From NCBI GenBank assembly GCA_964386865.1, contig CAYLUN010000019.1, positions 1 through 64,000 of the forward strand: a stretch of 64,000 nt of DNA, given 5' to 3'. The position numbers and the translations under genes are program-made. The stretch comes from CAYLUN01 sp964386865 (GTDB lineage: Bacteria > Verrucomicrobiota > Kiritimatiellia > RFP12 > UBA1067). Below, in pieces: positions 52,048-60,662 of the stretch. The number at the start of each line of letters is the position of its first letter. The stretch's first letter is position 1. The notes beneath the pieces are model-generated. The model worked only from the letters and a program-made list of their open reading frames with translations. It was not told the origin of the DNA and ran no database searches.

Positions 52048-55000
52048 ATGAGTTCGCTTCGGATGAAACAGGCCGGCTGCTGTTCGGGCAATTGCGGGTG
52101 CGGAGCCGCGACCAGCCGGCGCGATTTCTTTAAGGTTGCCGGGGCCGGCGTGCTGGCGCTGGCGTCGCCGCCTGTACCGGTGATGGCCGGTCCGTTTGAG
52201 GCGGCGGATTTCGACAAGCTCGTGCCGGCCGACAAGAAACTGGACGCCGCTTGGGTGAAGTCGCTCGTTGAACGCGGCGCGCCGGCGATGTATCGCGGCG
52301 CTGACCTGAGATACATCGGAATGCCGGTAGGCGGCCTCTGCGCGGGCCAGCTCTATCTGGGCGGCGACGGCAAGCTGTGGTGCTGGGACATCTTCAACCA
52401 GGCCGTCGCAACGGGTGACGGCCACTACGCCAAGCCGCCCGAGGCCGCCTCGCCGCTCGAGCAGTCCTTCTCGCTGAAGATCGGGGCCCAGGCGATCCCG
52501 CTGGACAAGTCCGGTTTCCCGGACGTTTCCTTCCTCGGCCAGTATCCCGTCGGGACGGTCACCTACAAAGACGCCGGCGTTCCGGTGGAGGTGATGCTGG
52601 AGGCCTTCTCGCCTTTCATCCCACTCAACGCGGCCGACTCCGGCCTGCCCGCGACCGTGATGCGGTTCACGGTCCGGAACACGTCGGCCGCCACCGTGGC
52701 GGCGGCCTTGGTGGGCACGCTGGAGAACGCGGTCTGCCTGCACCACCGGCAGGCGACGGCCACGCGGCGCAACCGGGTCGTGGCAGGCGGAGGCTTCACG
52801 TTTCTCGAGTGCTCGGCGGAAAGGGCCGAGGCGGCCGCCGCGCAGCCGCAGCCGGACATCGTTTTCGAAGACTGGCACCAGGCGGCCTACGACGGCTGGA
52901 CGGCCGAGGGGACGGCCTTCGGCGCCGGCCCGGTCAAGAAGTCGGCGGCGCCCGCTTACCAGGGTGACGTCGGAGGCGACACCGAGAGCCTGGTCAACTC
53001 GCATGCGGCTGCGCCCGGCAAGGACGTCGGCGAGAAGGACAACGCCACCGGCAGGCTGCGCAGCCGGGCCTTCGCCGTCGAGCGCGACTACATCCGCTTC
53101 TGGATCGGGGGTGGCAGCCATAAGGACAAGACCTGCCTGAATCTGGTCGTCGACGGAAAGGTCGTGCGGTCCGTCACGGGCAGAGACAACAACCGCATGG
53201 CCCTGCAAAGCTTCGCCGTGCGGGAGTTCAAAGGCAGGCAGGCCACGTTCGAGATCGTGGACGCCCAGGCCGGCGCGTGGGGGAACGTGGGCGTCGGCCG
53301 CATCGTGTTCTCCGACCGGGAACTGGTCGAGGGGCCGTTCGAGGAGCTGCCGGACTACGGCACGATGGGGCTCGCGCTCCTGGGGCCGAACGCGGACGTG
53401 ACTTCCGGCGAGAAGTCGGCCCCGCTCTCTGAGAAGCTCGTCGGCGAACTCGGGCGTAACCTGCGGCTGGAGGCGGGGCAGTCGGCGACCGTGACGTTTC
53501 TGGTGACGTGGTTCTTTCCGAACCTGCGTCACCTTCCCGAAATCCCGATCCAGGGGCGCCACTACGCGAGCCGCTTCGATTCGGCGCTTGCGGTGGCGCG
53601 ATATGTCGCCGCGAACCAGGAGCGGCTCGTCGCGCAGACGCTGCTGTGGCGCGACACGTGGTACGACTCGACGCTGCCGTTTTGGTTCTTAGACCGCACA
53701 TTTCTCAACACCTCGATCTTGGCGAGTTCGACCTGCTACCGGTTCGAAGACGGCCGCTTCTGGGCCTGGGAGGGCGTGGGCTGCTGCGCGGGGACCTGCG
53801 CGCACGTCTGGCACTATGCTCAGGCGATGGGGCGCCAGTTCCCGGAACTCGAGCGGATACTCCGCGAGCGCGTCGATTTCGGTTTGGCGCTGCAGCCCGG
53901 CGGCGCGATCCGCTTCAGGGGCGAGAACAACGGCGGCCCCGCCGTCGACGCGCAGGCAGGGGCGATCCTGCGGTCCCTTCGCGAGCACCAGATGAGCGCT
54001 GACGACGCGTTCCTGCGGCGGGTCTGGCCGGGGGTCAAGCGCGCCGTCCTGTGGCTGATCGCGCAGGACGGAGACGGCGACGGCATCCTCGAAGGCGGTC
54101 AGCACAACACGCTGGACACCGACTGGTATGGGCCGGTCGCCTGGCTGAGCGGCCTGTACCTGGCAGCCCTGCAGGCGGCGGCCGCGCTGGCCGACGAGAT
54201 GAATGACCGGGCGCTCGCGCAGCGGTGCCGCGGCATCTTGGAGCGGGGCCAGAAGCGCATCGTCGCCGACCTCTTCGACGGCGAGTACTTCTACAACAAG
54301 GTCGACCCGCGCCATCCGGAGACGGTCAACTCCGGCACGGGCTGCGAGATCGACCAGGTGATGGGGCAGAGCTGGGCCTTTCAGGTCGGGCTGCCGCGCG
54401 TCCTGCCAGAGAAGGAGACTCGCGCGGCGCTCAAGGCGCTGTGGCGCTACAACTTCTCGCCGGACGTCGGGCCGTACCGCGAGATCAACAAGCCGGGGCG
54501 CTGGTACGCGATGGCGGGCGAGGCCGGGCTGCTGATGTGTACGTTCCCGCGGAAAGGCTGGGACTACGAGAAGGCGAAAGGCGGGGCCGGCAAGGGCGCC
54601 TGGGCGGCGATGTACTTCAACGAGTGCATGAACGGCTTCGAGCACCAGGTGGCGGGCCACATGATCTGGGAGGGGCTGGTGCAGGAGGGGCTTGCGGTCG
54701 AACGCGCCGTCCACGACCGCTACCACGCCTCCAAGCGTAACCCGTGGAACGAGGTCGAGTGCGGCGACCACTACGCCCGCTCGATGGCCAGCTACGGCGT
54801 GTTCCTCGCCGCGTGCGGGTTCGAGTACGACGGGCCTAAAGGGCATATCGGTTTCGCCCCGCGGCTGACGCCGGAGAACTTCAAGGCGGCCTTCACCGCG
54901 GCCGAGGGGTGGGGGACGTACAGCCAGAGAGCAGAGGTCGGAGGTCAGAGGTCGGAAGTAGCGGTCAAGTGGGGGCGGCTTAGGGTCAAGGCGCTGGCCT

Positions 55001-55155
55001 TTGTGATGACGAAAAAGCCCACGTCGGTCGCTGTCAGAGTGGGGGACAAGGTGATCGGGGCTTCAGTGTCTTATCAGGACGGTCGGGCGACGGTGACGCT
55101 CGCCGAAGACGTCGTGCTGGCTGTCGGCCAAGTGATCGAGGTCGCGTTGAGCTAA
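52048..55155 (+). CDS. Tat-exported GH116 family glycoside hydrolase with inserted lectin-like module
   Basis: 1035 residues. The N-terminus has a Cys-rich lead (CCSGNCGCG) and a Tat signal (TSRRDFFKVAGAGVLALASP). Residues 85-265 are the GH116 N-terminal beta domain (RYIGMPVGGLCAGQLYLGGD, LWCWDIFN). Residues about 270-427 are an extra beta-sandwich (RLRSRAFAVERDYIRFWIGG; FEIVDAQAGAWGNVGVGRIV) that resembles the N-terminal module of the HzsA-related protein at 57.6 kb. Residues 440-960 are the alpha-barrel (FWAWEGVGCCAGTCAHVWHY; GDGDGILEGGQHNTLDTDWY; GTGCEIDQVMGQSWAFQVG). Family members include beta-glucosidases and glucosylceramidases; I could not assign the catalytic pair with confidence. 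A 14-base tandem repeat encodes part of the C-terminus. It precedes aldolase and kinase genes. Confidence 0.82.
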   Translation: MSSLRMKQAGCCSGNCGCGAATSRRDFFKVAGAGVLALASPPVPVMAGPFEAADFDKLVPADKKLDAAWVKSLVERGAPAMYRGADLRYIGMPVGGLCAGQLYLGGDGKLWCWDIFNQAVATGDGHYAKPPEAASPLEQSFSLKIGAQAIPLDKSGFPDVSFLGQYPVGTVTYKDAGVPVEVMLEAFSPFIPLNAADSGLPATVMRFTVRNTSAATVAAALVGTLENAVCLHHRQATATRRNRVVAGGGFTFLECSAERAEAAAAQPQPDIVFEDWHQAAYDGWTAEGTAFGAGPVKKSAAPAYQGDVGGDTESLVNSHAAAPGKDVGEKDNATGRLRSRAFAVERDYIRFWIGGGSHKDKTCLNLVVDGKVVRSVTGRDNNRMALQSFAVREFKGRQATFEIVDAQAGAWGNVGVGRIVFSDRELVEGPFEELPDYGTMGLALLGPNADVTSGEKSAPLSEKLVGELGRNLRLEAGQSATVTFLVTWFFPNLRHLPEIPIQGRHYASRFDSALAVARYVAANQERLVAQTLLWRDTWYDSTLPFWFLDRTFLNTSILASSTCYRFEDGRFWAWEGVGCCAGTCAHVWHYAQAMGRQFPELERILRERVDFGLALQPGGAIRFRGENNGGPAVDAQAGAILRSLREHQMSADDAFLRRVWPGVKRAVLWLIAQDGDGDGILEGGQHNTLDTDWYGPVAWLSGLYLAALQAAAALADEMNDRALAQRCRGILERGQKRIVADLFDGEYFYNKVDPRHPETVNSGTGCEIDQVMGQSWAFQVGLPRVLPEKETRAALKALWRYNFSPDVGPYREINKPGRWYAMAGEAGLLMCTFPRKGWDYEKAKGGAGKGAWAAMYFNECMNGFEHQVAGHMIWEGLVQEGLAVERAVHDRYHASKRNPWNEVECGDHYARSMASYGVFLAACGFEYDGPKGHIGFAPRLTPENFKAAFTAAEGWGTYSQRAEVGGQRSEVAVKWGRLRVKALAFVMTKKPTSVAVRVGDKVIGASVSYQDGRATVTLAEDVVLAVGQVIEVALS
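54932..54959 (+). repeat. 14-bp tandem repeat inside the GH116 gene
   Basis: CAGAGGTCGGAGGT (54932) followed by CAGAGGTCGGAAGT (54946), 13 of 14 bases identical. It encodes RAEVGGQRSEV, a short insert between conserved beta strands. Period 14 is not a multiple of three, yet two units keep the frame. Confidence 0.55.
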
Positions 55156-55192
55156 CGTTCGGACGGCGACGCGGTGTCGTCGGATCCTCTGG

Positions 55193-55208
55193 GCCGGCTG
55201 AAGCCGGC
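55193..55208. terminator. GCCGGC hairpin after the GH116 gene
   Basis: GCCGGC-TGAA-GCCGGC, a perfect 6-bp stem with a tetraloop, in the 136-base gap before the aldolase gene. No T-run follows; it may be a terminator, an RNA stabiliser or a short dispersed palindrome. Confidence 0.35.
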
Positions 55209-55291
55209 ACTACAGGCGGGTGCCCTCGATCGGGGTGGTCAATCCGTTGGCTGCGTCCTTGAGAGGATGGTGGCCAGGGAGAGGAATTGAT

Positions 55292-56005
55292 ATGACGGTT
55301 CAAGAAATTGCGGGAATGATGGATGTCAGCGCGGTGCGGGCGGACAGCACGCTGGAGGAGATCCGGGCTGCTGCGGAGCTGGCTAAGCAGTACGGCTGCG
55401 TCGGCGTGTTCGCCCTTCCCGCGCACACGCAGTATCTGATTGATCTATTGTCGGGCAGCCCCGTGTTTGCCGGAGGCGTGGTCGGCTTTCCCGGCGGCGG
55501 CGAGACCACGGCCGGCAAGGCCGCGACGGCGAAAGAACTGGTGCGCATGGGGTGCCGCGAGATCGACATGGTCAACAACCTCGCCTGGCTCAAGGCCGGG
55601 GTGAAGGAGCGGTACGTCGGGGACGTGCGGGCGGTCATCGAGGCGTCGGCGGGCCGGCCCGTGAAGGTGATTCTGGAGTGCCACTGGCTGGCGGCGGACG
55701 AGATCGTGCGGGCCTGCGGGTGGTGCGCCGAAGCGGGCGCGGCGTGGGTCAAGACCGGGACGGGCTGGGCGCCCACGGGCGCGACGCTGGAGAACGTGAC
55801 GCTGATGAAGAAATCCGTTGGCGAGCGGTGTCAGGTCAAGGCCGCCGGAGGCGTGCGCGATTTGGAGACGCTGCTGGCCATGCACGGCTGCGGCGTGCGG
55901 CGGTTCGGCGTCGGCGTGCGTACGGCGCAGACCATCCTTGAAGCGGCCGGGAAGGGCGACCCACAGATTGCGCCGATCAACGCAGATAAAAACGGATATC
56001 TGTGA
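55292..56005 (+). CDS. DeoC-like (deoxyribose-phosphate aldolase family) class I aldolase
   Basis: 237 residues, cytoplasmic. ATG 55292 follows AGGGAGAGGA. The DeoC fold motifs are present: GVVGFPGGGETTAGKAATAKE at 62-82, EIDMVNN at 90-96 with Asp92, the Schiff-base lysine in WVKTGTGW (Lys154), and the second lysine in QVKAAGG (Lys183). So the full Asp-Lys-Lys set is intact. In authentic DeoC the segment is usually KTSTGF; the change, and the neighbouring FGGY kinase in place of deoxynucleoside genes, suggest a different phosphorylated sugar substrate. The kinase gene follows 39 bases later. Aldolase family is firm, substrate is inferred to be the product of that kinase. Confidence 0.85.
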   Translation: MTVQEIAGMMDVSAVRADSTLEEIRAAAELAKQYGCVGVFALPAHTQYLIDLLSGSPVFAGGVVGFPGGGETTAGKAATAKELVRMGCREIDMVNNLAWLKAGVKERYVGDVRAVIEASAGRPVKVILECHWLAADEIVRACGWCAEAGAAWVKTGTGWAPTGATLENVTLMKKSVGERCQVKAAGGVRDLETLLAMHGCGVRRFGVGVRTAQTILEAAGKGDPQIAPINADKNGYL

Positions 56006-56044
56006 AATCTGAGTGGATCTGCGGGCAAGAAAGGGGGTCGGAAC

Positions 56045-57565
56045 ATGGCTTACATCTTGGCATATGATTTTGGGACGGGAGGCATCAAGGCGTCGCTGTA
56101 TGATGAGGCGGGGGCGTGCTTGGCCGACGGCTTCGACGCCTACCCGACGCTCTATCCCGCACCTGGGTTCCACGAGCAGCGGCCGGAGGAGTGGTGGCGG
56201 GCAACGGTGACGAGCACTCGGAGACTCTTGGCAGAGCTGCCTGCAGGGACGGCTGAGCGGATTGCGGCGATCGGAATTTCAGGGCACAGCCTCGGCGTGG
56301 TGCCGCTGGACGCACAGGGCAAGCTGCTGAGGGAGACGGTGCCCATCTGGTCCGACGCGCGGCCCGACACGCAGCCTGCGGAGTTATTTCGAAATATTTC
56401 TGAAACGGACTGGTATCTCATGACCGGCAGCGGTTTTCCGCCGGCGCTCTATTCGGTGTTCAAGCTCATGTGGTTCCGCGACCGCGAACCGGAGCTGTTC
56501 AGGCGTATTCACAAGGTGCTGGGGACAAAAGACTACATCAATTATCGGCTCACCGGCGTGCTGGCGACGGACTACTCGTATGCTGCCGGGTCGGGTGTGT
56601 ACGACCTGAAGGAGCGCCGCTATTCGCCGCGGCTGGTGGACGCGTCGGGCCTGCCGACAGGGATTCTCGCGGAAATCGTTTCGGCCACGCAGGTGCTGGG
56701 AACGCTGACGGCCGCAGCCGCGCAGGAGCTGGGGTTGCCTCGTTCGGTCAAGGTGGTGGCGGGAGGCGTCGACAACGCCTGCATGAGTCTGGGGGCGGGC
56801 GCGTTCCGCGAGGGGCGGGCGTACAATTCGCTTGGCTCTTCGAGTTGGATCGCGGTCTCGTCGGCCGCGCCGCTGCTTGATGCGGTCAAGCGTCCGTACG
56901 TGTTCGACCACGTGGTGCCCGGGCAGTATGTGTCGGCGCTGGCGATTTTCTCGGCGGGGACCTCGCTCTCCTGGGTGCGCGACCAGCTGTGCCGCGATCT
57001 TGTGGAGCGGGCCGCGCGCGAGGGAGTCAGCGCCTACCAGCTCATGGATGCAGAGGCGGCAGCGGCGCCGCCCGGCGCGAACGGGGTGCTGTTCAATCCG
57101 ACCTTGGCGGGCGGCAACTCGCTGGATGTGACGCCGGCGGTGCGGGGGGCGCTCCTGAATCTGGACTTGCGGCACACGCGCGCCGACCTGCTGCGGGCCA
57201 CGCTGGAGGGCATCGCGTTGGGTTTGCGCAACGTGCTGGACGAGCTGCGCAAGCTGACGCCCATCGCCGAGCCGCTGACCTTGGTCGGCGGCGGCGCGAA
57301 CAGTCCGTTCTGGCGCCAGGTGGTGGCGGACGTGTATCATGTGCCCGTGGTGAGAACGCGCGCCGGGCAGCAGGCGGCCGCGCTGGGCGCGGCGGCGGTC
57401 GCCGCAGTGGGGGCTGGCCTGTGGAGCGGCTTCGATGTGCTCGACGAGGTTTCCGAGGTGACGGAGCGGAACGAGCCGCTTGAAGTGAGCGCCGCCGCTT
57501 ACGAGGGGCTGCTGGCGCGCTACCGTCAGGCGAGCGCGCTGCTGGGCGCTTGGGCGCGGGGGTGA
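56045..57565 (+). CDS. FGGY family carbohydrate kinase (xylulokinase-like)
   Basis: 506 residues, cytoplasmic. N-terminal ATP-grasping fold with ILAYDFGTGGIKASLYDEAG at 4-23, GISGHSLGVVPLD at 77-89, KDYINYRLTG at 162-171, catalytic Asp243 in AGGVDNACMSLGAG, and the C-terminal LTLVGGGANSPFWRQVVADV block. AGGGGG before the ATG supports the start. Resembles xylulokinases more than glycerol or rhamnulose kinases by its GVDNACMSLGAG segment, but specificity cannot be fixed. With the SDR and DeoC-like genes it makes a route: oxidise or isomerise, phosphorylate, cleave. No isomerase gene or transporter is in the cluster, so it may be elsewhere or the SDR may supply the ketose. Confidence 0.87.
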   Translation: MAYILAYDFGTGGIKASLYDEAGACLADGFDAYPTLYPAPGFHEQRPEEWWRATVTSTRRLLAELPAGTAERIAAIGISGHSLGVVPLDAQGKLLRETVPIWSDARPDTQPAELFRNISETDWYLMTGSGFPPALYSVFKLMWFRDREPELFRRIHKVLGTKDYINYRLTGVLATDYSYAAGSGVYDLKERRYSPRLVDASGLPTGILAEIVSATQVLGTLTAAAAQELGLPRSVKVVAGGVDNACMSLGAGAFREGRAYNSLGSSSWIAVSSAAPLLDAVKRPYVFDHVVPGQYVSALAIFSAGTSLSWVRDQLCRDLVERAAREGVSAYQLMDAEAAAAPPGANGVLFNPTLAGGNSLDVTPAVRGALLNLDLRHTRADLLRATLEGIALGLRNVLDELRKLTPIAEPLTLVGGGANSPFWRQVVADVYHVPVVRTRAGQQAAALGAAAVAAVGAGLWSGFDVLDEVSEVTERNEPLEVSAAAYEGLLARYRQASALLGAWARG

Positions 57566-57570
57566 TGCTG

Positions 57571-57600
57571 GCCCGCGAACGCCCGCGAATGAACGCGAAT
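57571..57600 (+). repeat. CGCGAAT-type dispersed repeat, copy 2
   Basis: GCCCGCGAAC, GCCCGCGAAT, GAACGCGAAT in succession, closely matching the repeat at 50228. It lies in the 65-base gap between the kinase gene and the HzsA-related gene. Confidence 0.5.
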
Positions 57601-57630
57601 ATGAGGATGGGTGGAGAATTGGATCAGAGT

Positions 57631-60600
57631 ATGAAACGTAATGTCTGGTTAAGCGGGTTTCTGGCGGCGGCGGGGTGCTGGGCCGCCGAGGTGCGGTTCG
57701 ACTTCGAGAGCGGCGACCTGCAGGGGTGGCGGGTGCTGGAAGGCGGCTTTGGCAAGCTCGTGAGCGACCGGGCCAAGGAGCATCACAGCGGCGCGCCGTA
57801 CACGAAAGAGGGCGCGTACTTCCTGTCGACGCTGGAGAGCGCCGACGGGCAGCGCCCGGACGATAGCTTTCAGGGAACGGTCGAGTCGCCGGTCGTCGTG
57901 TTGAGCGGCCCGGAGATCACGCTGCGTGTCGGCGGCGGCAAGGGCGAGCGGGTCTATGTGGCGCTCTGCTCGGCAGACGGCAAGGAGCTGGCCTATGCGC
58001 GCGGCGGCGGGGGGCAGACGTTGCTCCCGCGTAAGTGGTCCGTGCCGGAGCTTGTCGGCAAACCCGTCTTCTTCCGCGTGGTGGACGACGCCGCCGGCGG
58101 CTGGGGCCACATCACCGTGGACAGCCTGGTCTGCCAGGGGGAGATCGACGCGGCCGCGAGCGAGCAGCGGTTTAAGGAGCGAAAGAAGGCGCTGGCGCGG
58201 GCGGGCGGAGGGACGGCCGCCGACAGGCTGCGCGCGGCTGTTCAAGAGCTGGGGCAGCAGTTCGGGCCACGCTATCTGGCAGGGGGCCTGCTGGAGAAGG
58301 TGTCCGCCGCTGAGCAGGACGGCGACGAGGCGGCGCTGGAGGCGCTGGCGCGCGAGGCGCTCATACGGCGGAACCCGCTGCTCACGGGGCAGCCGCTTCT
58401 CTTCGTGACGCGCAAGCAGTACCGCCCGGACCACCACAACACGGAGACGATGTTCCAGACCGGCGAGATCAACACCGGCAGCTACGACACCGAGGGCGCG
58501 CTCAAGGTGCTCGACGCCACGAGCGGCGCGGTGCGGACGCTCCTCGCGCCGGGGCCGGGGGCGACGGTGCGCGATCCGGACGTCAGCTTTGACGGCCTGC
58601 GGATCGTGTTCTCGATGCGCAAGGGCAAGGAGGACGACTACCACATCTACACCATGAAGGCGGACGGAACGGATGTGCGGCAGCTCACCGCCGCCCCGGG
58701 CGTCTCGGACATTGACCCCATCTGGCTGCCGGACGGCGACCTCCTCTTCTCCTCCAGCCGCGAGCCGAAGTACTGCATGTGCAACCGCCACATCATGTGC
58801 AACCTCTACCGCATGAAGGACGACGGCGCGAACATCCACCAGATCGGCAAGTCCACGCTCTTTGAGGGCCACGCCTCGCTCCTGCCCGACGGCCGCGTGC
58901 TCTACGACCGCTGGGAGTATGTGGACCGCAATTTCGGCGACGCGCAGGGGCTGTGGGTCTGCTATCCGGACGGCACGGGCCACGCGGTCTACTGGGGCAA
59001 CAACACCACCAGCCCTGGCGGCGTGATCGACGCCCGCGCGCTGTCTCAGGCGCAGCTGGCGATCGCGATCCTCGGGTCGTGCCACGACCGCCCGTGGGGT
59101 GCGCTCGGGCTCATCGACCGCTCGAAGGGCGTGGACGGGCGCGCGCCGATCCTGCGCACCTGGCCCGCCGAGTTCATCAGCCGCATCAAGACCGACGGGC
59201 AGGACTTCGACTCCACGCGCTCGCTCAAGGTCAAGTACGAGGATCCCTTGCCGCTGGACGACCGCCATTTCCTGTGCGTGCGGCAGACGGGCAAAGGCGA
59301 GGAGATGGGGCTCTATTACCTCGACCTGCACGGCAACGAAGCGCTGGTGCACGCCGAGGCCCCGGGCTGTTACGATCCGATGCCGCTCGGCCCGCGCAAG
59401 GCCCCGCCGGCGCATCCCCGCAGGCGGAACTTCGATGACCCGAAGGGCACCGGCTACTTCTATGTGCAGAACGTCTACGTCGGCACGCACATGAAAGGGG
59501 TGAAGCCCGGGTCGATCAAAGCGCTGCGCATCGTGGAGTCGCCTGAGAAGCGTACCTTCTCGCAGCGGGGTTGGGGCGGCCAGGGTGAACAGGCGCCGGG
59601 CATGAACTGGCTCAACTTCGAGAACAAGCGCATCCTTGGCACGGTGCCGGTGGAGGAGGACGGCAGCGCCTACTTCGAGGTGCCGGGCAACACCTACGTC
59701 TTCTTCCAGGCGCTCGACGCGGCCGGCATGATGGTGCAGTCCATGCGGTCGGGCGCGTACGTGCAGCCGGGCGAGACCTATGGCTGCGTGGGCTGCCACG
59801 AGAACCGCGTCGGGGACATCCCGCAGGCCGCGGCGACGCCCAAGGCGATGAAGCGCAAGGCGGACAAGCTGGGCGGCTGGTACGGCGCGCCGCGCCTCTT
59901 CAGCATGCAGCGGGAGGTTCAGCCGGTCTTCGACAAGCACTGCGTGTCGTGCCACGACTACGGAAAGAAGGCGGGCGAGCGGCTGAACCTCGCCGGCGAC
60001 CGCGACGTGGTCTTCAGCACCGCGTATGTCGACCTGTGGTCGCAGGGCGCCATCACGTGTGTGGGCGCAGGGCCGGCTGAGATTCAGGAGGCCTACTCCT
60101 GGGGGAGCCACCCCTCCAAGCTGATTCAAAACGTGCGGGCCGGCCACGCCAAGGTTGTCCTGAGCGCCGAAGAGCTCGACCGCCTGATCACGTGGGTGGA
60201 CATCAACGCGCCGTATTACCCGTACTACGAGTGCGCCTACCCGCAGAACCTCGGCGGGCGGTGCCCGCTGACCGGCGACGAGCTGAGCCGGCTGAAGGCG
60301 CTGACCGGCGTGACGGTAGCGGGCAGCCACGCCGCGCGGCAGCGTTCGACCATCAGCTTCGCGCGGCCGGAGGTGAGCCGCATCCTGCTGCCTGTGGCTT
60401 CGAACGCGGTTGCCCGCGCCGAGGCGCTGGCGCTCATTCAGGCGGGCGCGGCGCGCTTGAAGGAGCGGCCGCGCGCGGACATGGAGGGGTTTGTTCCCGA
60501 CGCCAGGGATCAGGCGCACGAGGCCAAGTATCAGGCGCGGCTTGCGGAGGAGCGCCGCGTCTACGAGGCCGTCCGGACCGGCAAGAAAGCGTATGACGCG

Positions 60601-60657
60601 GGCTTGCCCGGAGGGGCTGTTCCTCCTTTTGCCTCGGGGCGAAGTGTGGTTAAATAG
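57631..60657 (+). CDS. HzsA-related secreted c-type cytochrome
   Basis: 1008 residues from ATG 57631; earlier in-frame starts lie in the repeat or lack a signal peptide, whereas MKRNVWLSGFLAAAGCWAAE begins here. The ribosome site is weak. Residues 20-175 are a lectin-like sandwich (VRFDFESGDLQGWRVLEGGF; VVDDAAGGWGHITVDSLV). Residues 250-700 are the HzsA-related propeller (QPLLFVTRKQYRPDHHNTET, YDRWEYVDRNFGDAQGLWVC, MMVQSMRSG). Heme sites are CVGCH near 718 and CVSCH near 770. It shares the propeller and both heme sites with the 41295 gene but lacks the PATR/LamG extension and ends VPPFASGRSVVK. Function in electron transfer is inferred; hydrazine chemistry is not implied. It follows the kinase gene directly, so a redox protein belongs to the sugar cluster. 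Confidence 0.8.
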   Translation: MKRNVWLSGFLAAAGCWAAEVRFDFESGDLQGWRVLEGGFGKLVSDRAKEHHSGAPYTKEGAYFLSTLESADGQRPDDSFQGTVESPVVVLSGPEITLRVGGGKGERVYVALCSADGKELAYARGGGGQTLLPRKWSVPELVGKPVFFRVVDDAAGGWGHITVDSLVCQGEIDAAASEQRFKERKKALARAGGGTAADRLRAAVQELGQQFGPRYLAGGLLEKVSAAEQDGDEAALEALAREALIRRNPLLTGQPLLFVTRKQYRPDHHNTETMFQTGEINTGSYDTEGALKVLDATSGAVRTLLAPGPGATVRDPDVSFDGLRIVFSMRKGKEDDYHIYTMKADGTDVRQLTAAPGVSDIDPIWLPDGDLLFSSSREPKYCMCNRHIMCNLYRMKDDGANIHQIGKSTLFEGHASLLPDGRVLYDRWEYVDRNFGDAQGLWVCYPDGTGHAVYWGNNTTSPGGVIDARALSQAQLAIAILGSCHDRPWGALGLIDRSKGVDGRAPILRTWPAEFISRIKTDGQDFDSTRSLKVKYEDPLPLDDRHFLCVRQTGKGEEMGLYYLDLHGNEALVHAEAPGCYDPMPLGPRKAPPAHPRRRNFDDPKGTGYFYVQNVYVGTHMKGVKPGSIKALRIVESPEKRTFSQRGWGGQGEQAPGMNWLNFENKRILGTVPVEEDGSAYFEVPGNTYVFFQALDAAGMMVQSMRSGAYVQPGETYGCVGCHENRVGDIPQAAATPKAMKRKADKLGGWYGAPRLFSMQREVQPVFDKHCVSCHDYGKKAGERLNLAGDRDVVFSTAYVDLWSQGAITCVGAGPAEIQEAYSWGSHPSKLIQNVRAGHAKVVLSAEELDRLITWVDINAPYYPYYECAYPQNLGGRCPLTGDELSRLKALTGVTVAGSHAARQRSTISFARPEVSRILLPVASNAVARAEALALIQAGAARLKERPRADMEGFVPDARDQAHEAKYQARLAEERRVYEAVRTGKKAYDAGLPGGAVPPFASGRSVVK

Positions 60658-60662
60658 GGCGC

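Noticed and set aside
41295..60657. HzsA-related proteins as hydrazine synthase, implying anammox
   Set aside because: Only the alpha-subunit-like propeller and heme motifs are seen; no beta or gamma subunit, hydrazine dehydrogenase or nitrite-reduction genes occur, and one copy is fused to PATR/LamG modules.
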